DNA of 64,000 nucleotides from JAEUMD01 sp050246945 (GTDB taxonomy: Bacteria > Pseudomonadota > Alphaproteobacteria > Rhizobiales > Hyphomicrobiaceae). Location: NCBI GenBank assembly GCA_050246945.1, contig JBFWVC010000008.1, positions 1-64,000 on the forward strand. Direction: 5' to 3'. Shown here in pieces: positions 61,140 through 64,000 of this stretch. Each line of letters starts with the position of its first letter. Within the stretch, counting starts at the first letter, position 1. The position numbers and the translations under genes are program-made. The notes under the pieces were generated by a model. It was not told the origin of the DNA and did not search any database. It worked only from the letters and a program-made list of their open reading frames with translations.

Positions 61140-61170
61140 GAACCCCGGTGCAATACCGGGGTTTTCTCTT
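61140..61170 (+). terminator. Rho-independent terminator after the DUF2853 gene
   Basis: AACCCCGGT-GCAAT-ACCGGGGTT followed by a T-rich tail (TTTTCTCTTT). Confidence 0.88.
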
Positions 61171-61273
61171 TGCACCATCCCCGATTGCAACCCCCCGCGA
61201 AGCGTGACACGCTTCCCGCGAATTCAGTTCGGCGTAGCGACGCGAATGCAGCCACCCCGCCGGCCGGAGACCC

Positions 61274-64000
61274 ATGATGCAGCCGACGCCTCGGCTCACC
61301 GACAAGTTCGATCTTGCCCGCAAAAGTCAGCTGTTGAACGGCATGCAGGCAATTGTCCGCCTCGTGCTGATGCAGAAGGCGCGCGACACGTCAGCAGGTC
61401 TCAACACCGCCGGTTACGTCACCGGCTATCGCGGCTCGCCGATCGCCACGCTGGAAACGGCCTTTGCATTGGCGGGTGAGCGCGTGCCCGCAGCCGATAT
61501 CGTCTTCCGACCTGCGATCAACGAGGACCTCGCCGCCACCGCGCTCTGGGGAACCCAACAAGCGGAACTGCGCGGTGAAGGCCGTTTCGACGGCGTCTTT
61601 GGCGTCTGGTACGGCAAGGGACCCGGTGTCGATCGCTCCGGCGATGCACTGCGACACGCCAACCACGCCGGCACGTCGAGAAATGGCGGCGTCATCGCGC
61701 TGATGGGCGACGACCACATCTGCGAAAGTTCGACCTCTGCGCACCAGTCCGAATTCGCTTTCGTGGATGCGATGATCCCGATCCTCAATCCCGCAGGCGT
61801 GCAGGATCTGCTCGACCTCGGGCTCTACGGCTTCGCTCTTTCGCGCTACGCCGGCACATGGGTCGGCATCAAGTGCGTCAAGGACAACGTCGAGAGCACT
61901 GCCGTCGTCGATGCCGATCCATATCGCTTGGCAATCACGCTTCCCGGCGAGACCGACTTCCCCATGCCGCCGGGCGGACTGAACATACGCCTCGCCGATC
62001 CGCCGTTGGCGAAGGAGGCGCGCTGGCATCAATACAAGCGCGACGCCATTCATGCCTTCGTGCGCGCCAATGGTCTCGACCGCATCGTTATCGATGGAAG
62101 ATCCGAAGCCCGCACCGGCATTCTCGCATCTGGCAAGAGCTATTGCGATACGCGCCAGGCCCTCGACATGCTTGGCATCGACGAGGCCCGTGCGGCGTCG
62201 CTCGGCCTGAAACTCTACAAGGTTGCCCTCGTCTGGCCGCTCGAACCTCGCGGTCTGAAGCACTTCGCAGAGGGTCTCGACCTCCTCATGGTCATCGAGG
62301 AAAAGCGTTCGCTCATCGAGACGCAGGTGAAGGAGCAGCTCTATGAGCTCGACACACGCCCCCGCGTCATCGGCAAGCGTGACGAGCAGGCACGCCCGCT
62401 GTTTCCCGCTTCCGGCGCGCTCGATCCCCTGCAAATTGCCATCGCTATCGGCGAGCGGCTTGCGGACGTCACCGGCGACGAGGCGCTGAAGCGCCGCAGC
62501 ACGGAGCTGAAGTGCGCACAGGATCGCCGCCCCGTCGATCCCGAAGCCATGCAGAGGCGCGCCTACTTCTGCGCCGGCTGCCCGCATAACACCTCCACTC
62601 GGGTCCCCGACGGCGAGCGCGCCTACGCCGGCATCGGCTGCCATTACATGGTGCAGTGGATGGACCGCGACACGGAAGGCTTCACGCAAATGGGGGGCGA
62701 GGGTGCCAACTGGATCGGCGAGGCGCCCTTCTCCAAGCGCCGCCACGTCTACCAGAACATCGGTGACGGCACCTACGTACACTCAGGCTCTCTCGCCATG
62801 CGCGCCGCCATCGCATCTGGCGTGACGATGACCTACAAGCTGCTCTTCAACGACGCCGTGGCGATGACCGGTGGACAACATCTCGACGGCGGCATGACGC
62901 TCGAGCAGATGGCGAGCCAGCTCGTCGGCGAGGGCGCAGTCCGCGTCGCCGTCGTATCTAGCGAACCGGAGAAATATCATTCCGGCTCGTTCCCGGCCGG
63001 CGTCACGGTTCACCCCCGCAGCGAGTTCGACATCGTCCAGAAGGACTTGGCCGCGATCGAAGGCGTCACCGTACTGATCTACGACCAGACGTGCGCGGCC
63101 GAGCTGCGCCGCCGCCGCAAGCGCCGTACCGCGCCCGATCCCGATGTGCGCATTGCCATCAACCCGCTCGTCTGCGAGGGCTGCGGTGACTGCGGCGTAG
63201 TCTCCAACTGCATCGCCATCACGCCGCTCGAAACCGAATGGGGACGCAAGCGCGAGATCGACCAGTCGGCCTGCAACAAGGATCGCACCTGCCTGGATGG
63301 CCTGTGCCCGAGCTTCGTGAGCCTCGAAGGTGCGCGCCCGCGCCTCCGACGGCCTCCAGCAATCGGCGATGCACTGACACGCCTGCCCGAACCCGAGCGC
63401 CCGTCGCTGCACAGACCGCTGTCGATTCTCACGACCGGCATCGGTGGCACCGGCGTCGTCACCGTCACCGCCGTACTTGGACAGGCAGCACACCTTGCCG
63501 GGCTGGGCTTTGGCGCCATCGATGTCACCGGAATTGCCCAGAAGGGCGGTCCGGTCGCTTGTCACATGCGGTTTGCCGGGAGAGCCGATGACATCCACGC
63601 CATTCGCATAGGCGTGGAGGGCGCAGACGTGGTGCTTGGCGGCGATCTGGTCGTGACCGCCTCCAACAAGGTCCTTGAGATGGTCGCCCCCGATCACACG
63701 GCGATGATCGTTTCACGTCATGCGGCGACCAGCGGTGACTTCACCCGCAACCCTGAGCTGACGACGCCGCACGTGGACCTCATCGCCGCGATCGTCATGC
63801 GGTCTGGTTCAAGATCGCCCGAATTCCTTGATGCGCACGAAGTTGCTGTGCGGCTTCTGGGCGACGCCATCTACGCCAATATGCTACTCGTCGGCTTCGC
63901 CTACCAGCGCGGCTTGGTTCCCGTGTCCAGCGAAGCGATCGAACAGGCAATCTCCCTCAACGCCGTCGATGTCGAACAGAACCGTCAGGCATTCCGCCTC
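61274..64000 (+). CDS. Indolepyruvate ferredoxin oxidoreductase family protein (partial, runs off the window)
   Basis: 909 codons are visible from the ATG at 61274 (GGAG upstream); the usual family length is about 1150. The pyrimidine/alpha domain opens with TAGYVTGYRGSPIATLETAF. Thiamine-diphosphate and cluster motifs include YFCAGCPHNTST, NIGDGTYVHSGSLAMRAAI and NDAVAMTGGQHLDG. Ferredoxin-like cysteines are CEGCGDCGVVSNC and CNKDRTCLDGLC. The gamma-subunit region starts ILTTGIGGTGVVTVTAVLG. It is an IorA-IorB fusion that oxidatively decarboxylates aryl pyruvates, passing electrons to ferredoxin or a quinone-linked carrier. Oxygen-respiring alphaproteobacteria carry such fused forms. Confidence 0.93.
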   Translation, partial: MMQPTPRLTDKFDLARKSQLLNGMQAIVRLVLMQKARDTSAGLNTAGYVTGYRGSPIATLETAFALAGERVPAADIVFRPAINEDLAATALWGTQQAELRGEGRFDGVFGVWYGKGPGVDRSGDALRHANHAGTSRNGGVIALMGDDHICESSTSAHQSEFAFVDAMIPILNPAGVQDLLDLGLYGFALSRYAGTWVGIKCVKDNVESTAVVDADPYRLAITLPGETDFPMPPGGLNIRLADPPLAKEARWHQYKRDAIHAFVRANGLDRIVIDGRSEARTGILASGKSYCDTRQALDMLGIDEARAASLGLKLYKVALVWPLEPRGLKHFAEGLDLLMVIEEKRSLIETQVKEQLYELDTRPRVIGKRDEQARPLFPASGALDPLQIAIAIGERLADVTGDEALKRRSTELKCAQDRRPVDPEAMQRRAYFCAGCPHNTSTRVPDGERAYAGIGCHYMVQWMDRDTEGFTQMGGEGANWIGEAPFSKRRHVYQNIGDGTYVHSGSLAMRAAIASGVTMTYKLLFNDAVAMTGGQHLDGGMTLEQMASQLVGEGAVRVAVVSSEPEKYHSGSFPAGVTVHPRSEFDIVQKDLAAIEGVTVLIYDQTCAAELRRRRKRRTAPDPDVRIAINPLVCEGCGDCGVVSNCIAITPLETEWGRKREIDQSACNKDRTCLDGLCPSFVSLEGARPRLRRPPAIGDALTRLPEPERPSLHRPLSILTTGIGGTGVVTVTAVLGQAAHLAGLGFGAIDVTGIAQKGGPVACHMRFAGRADDIHAIRIGVEGADVVLGGDLVVTASNKVLEMVAPDHTAMIVSRHAATSGDFTRNPELTTPHVDLIAAIVMRSGSRSPEFLDAHEVAVRLLGDAIYANMLLVGFAYQRGLVPVSSEAIEQAISLNAVDVEQNRQAFRL

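Noticed and set aside
61391..62782. Long minus-strand frame inside the indolepyruvate oxidoreductase gene
   Set aside because: Antisense shadow; the plus strand carries an unbroken, highly conserved protein.

Overview
The window reads as chromosomal DNA of an alphaproteobacterium of the order Hyphomicrobiales (Rhizobiales), possibly close to Hyphomicrobiaceae. The grounds are cpdR divergent from an N-formylglutamate amidohydrolase gene, suhB/MmgR-type small RNAs beside hisN/suhB, an imuA-imuB-dnaE2 cassette with a GTTC-N7-GTTC LexA box, an LplT-Aas fusion, high GC and interspersed alphaproteobacterial repeats. The genus is inferred, not proven.

Layout. 0-3 kb: tail of an IS5-family transposase, two CTAG-bounded palindromes, a truncated VOC gene, a MoaD/ThiS-like protein with a BNR/YVTN propeller protein, and a TPR protein. 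3-9.4 kb: rpmJ, tRNA-Val, cpdR, the amidohydrolase, three tandem minus-strand small RNAs, hisN, an alpha/beta hydrolase and a secreted protein. 9.5-17.2 kb: a heat-shock gene with sigma32-like promoter and ROSE-like leader, then gltB-gltD. 17.3-25.7 kb: envelope genes (DUF459 protein, MltB-type transglycosylase, galE, galU, an outer-membrane barrel, kdsD). 25.7-32.2 kb: qmcA-nfeD-nfeD, hemH, a CHAD protein, thiG-thiE. 32.3-37.3 kb: a membrane-anchored PQQ protein, a dense palindrome cluster, DUF1348 with a TetR regulator, thiS. 37.3-44.8 kb: a 55-residue protein behind a palindromic operator, the 1137-residue LplT-Aas protein, a nested palindrome element, a second hsp20, a MerR-CDF metal-efflux pair and thiO. 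45-54 kb: gamma-glutamyltransferase and the SOS mutasome imuA-imuB-dnaE2. 54-64 kb: L,D-transpeptidase, three small secreted-protein loci (two broken), znuA with a Zur-like site, DUF1007, a thioredoxin-fold protein, an orphan TRAP receptor, DUF2853 and the first 909 codons of an indolepyruvate ferredoxin oxidoreductase-like protein.

How the genes work together. GltB and GltD form NADPH glutamate synthase. ThiG, ThiE, ThiS and ThiO belong to one thiamine pathway but sit at three separate loci. GalE, GalU, KdsD, the barrel protein and the two peptidoglycan enzymes serve the envelope. ImuA, ImuB and DnaE2 form the SOS-inducible mutagenic repair complex. MerR with CDF, and ZnuA with its Zur-like site, handle metal stress.

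The least explained feature is a superfamily of 64-80 bp palindromes bounded by CTAG. They abut so that neighbours share one CTAG, nest inside each other, recur as a fixed two-palindrome unit at three loci, and have supplied stop codons to neighbouring genes. An IS5-family transposase remnant ends at the CTAG of one of them and is a candidate mobiliser. Separately, dnaE2 carries two in-frame repeat-derived insertions, and a perfect palindrome lies inside imuA.
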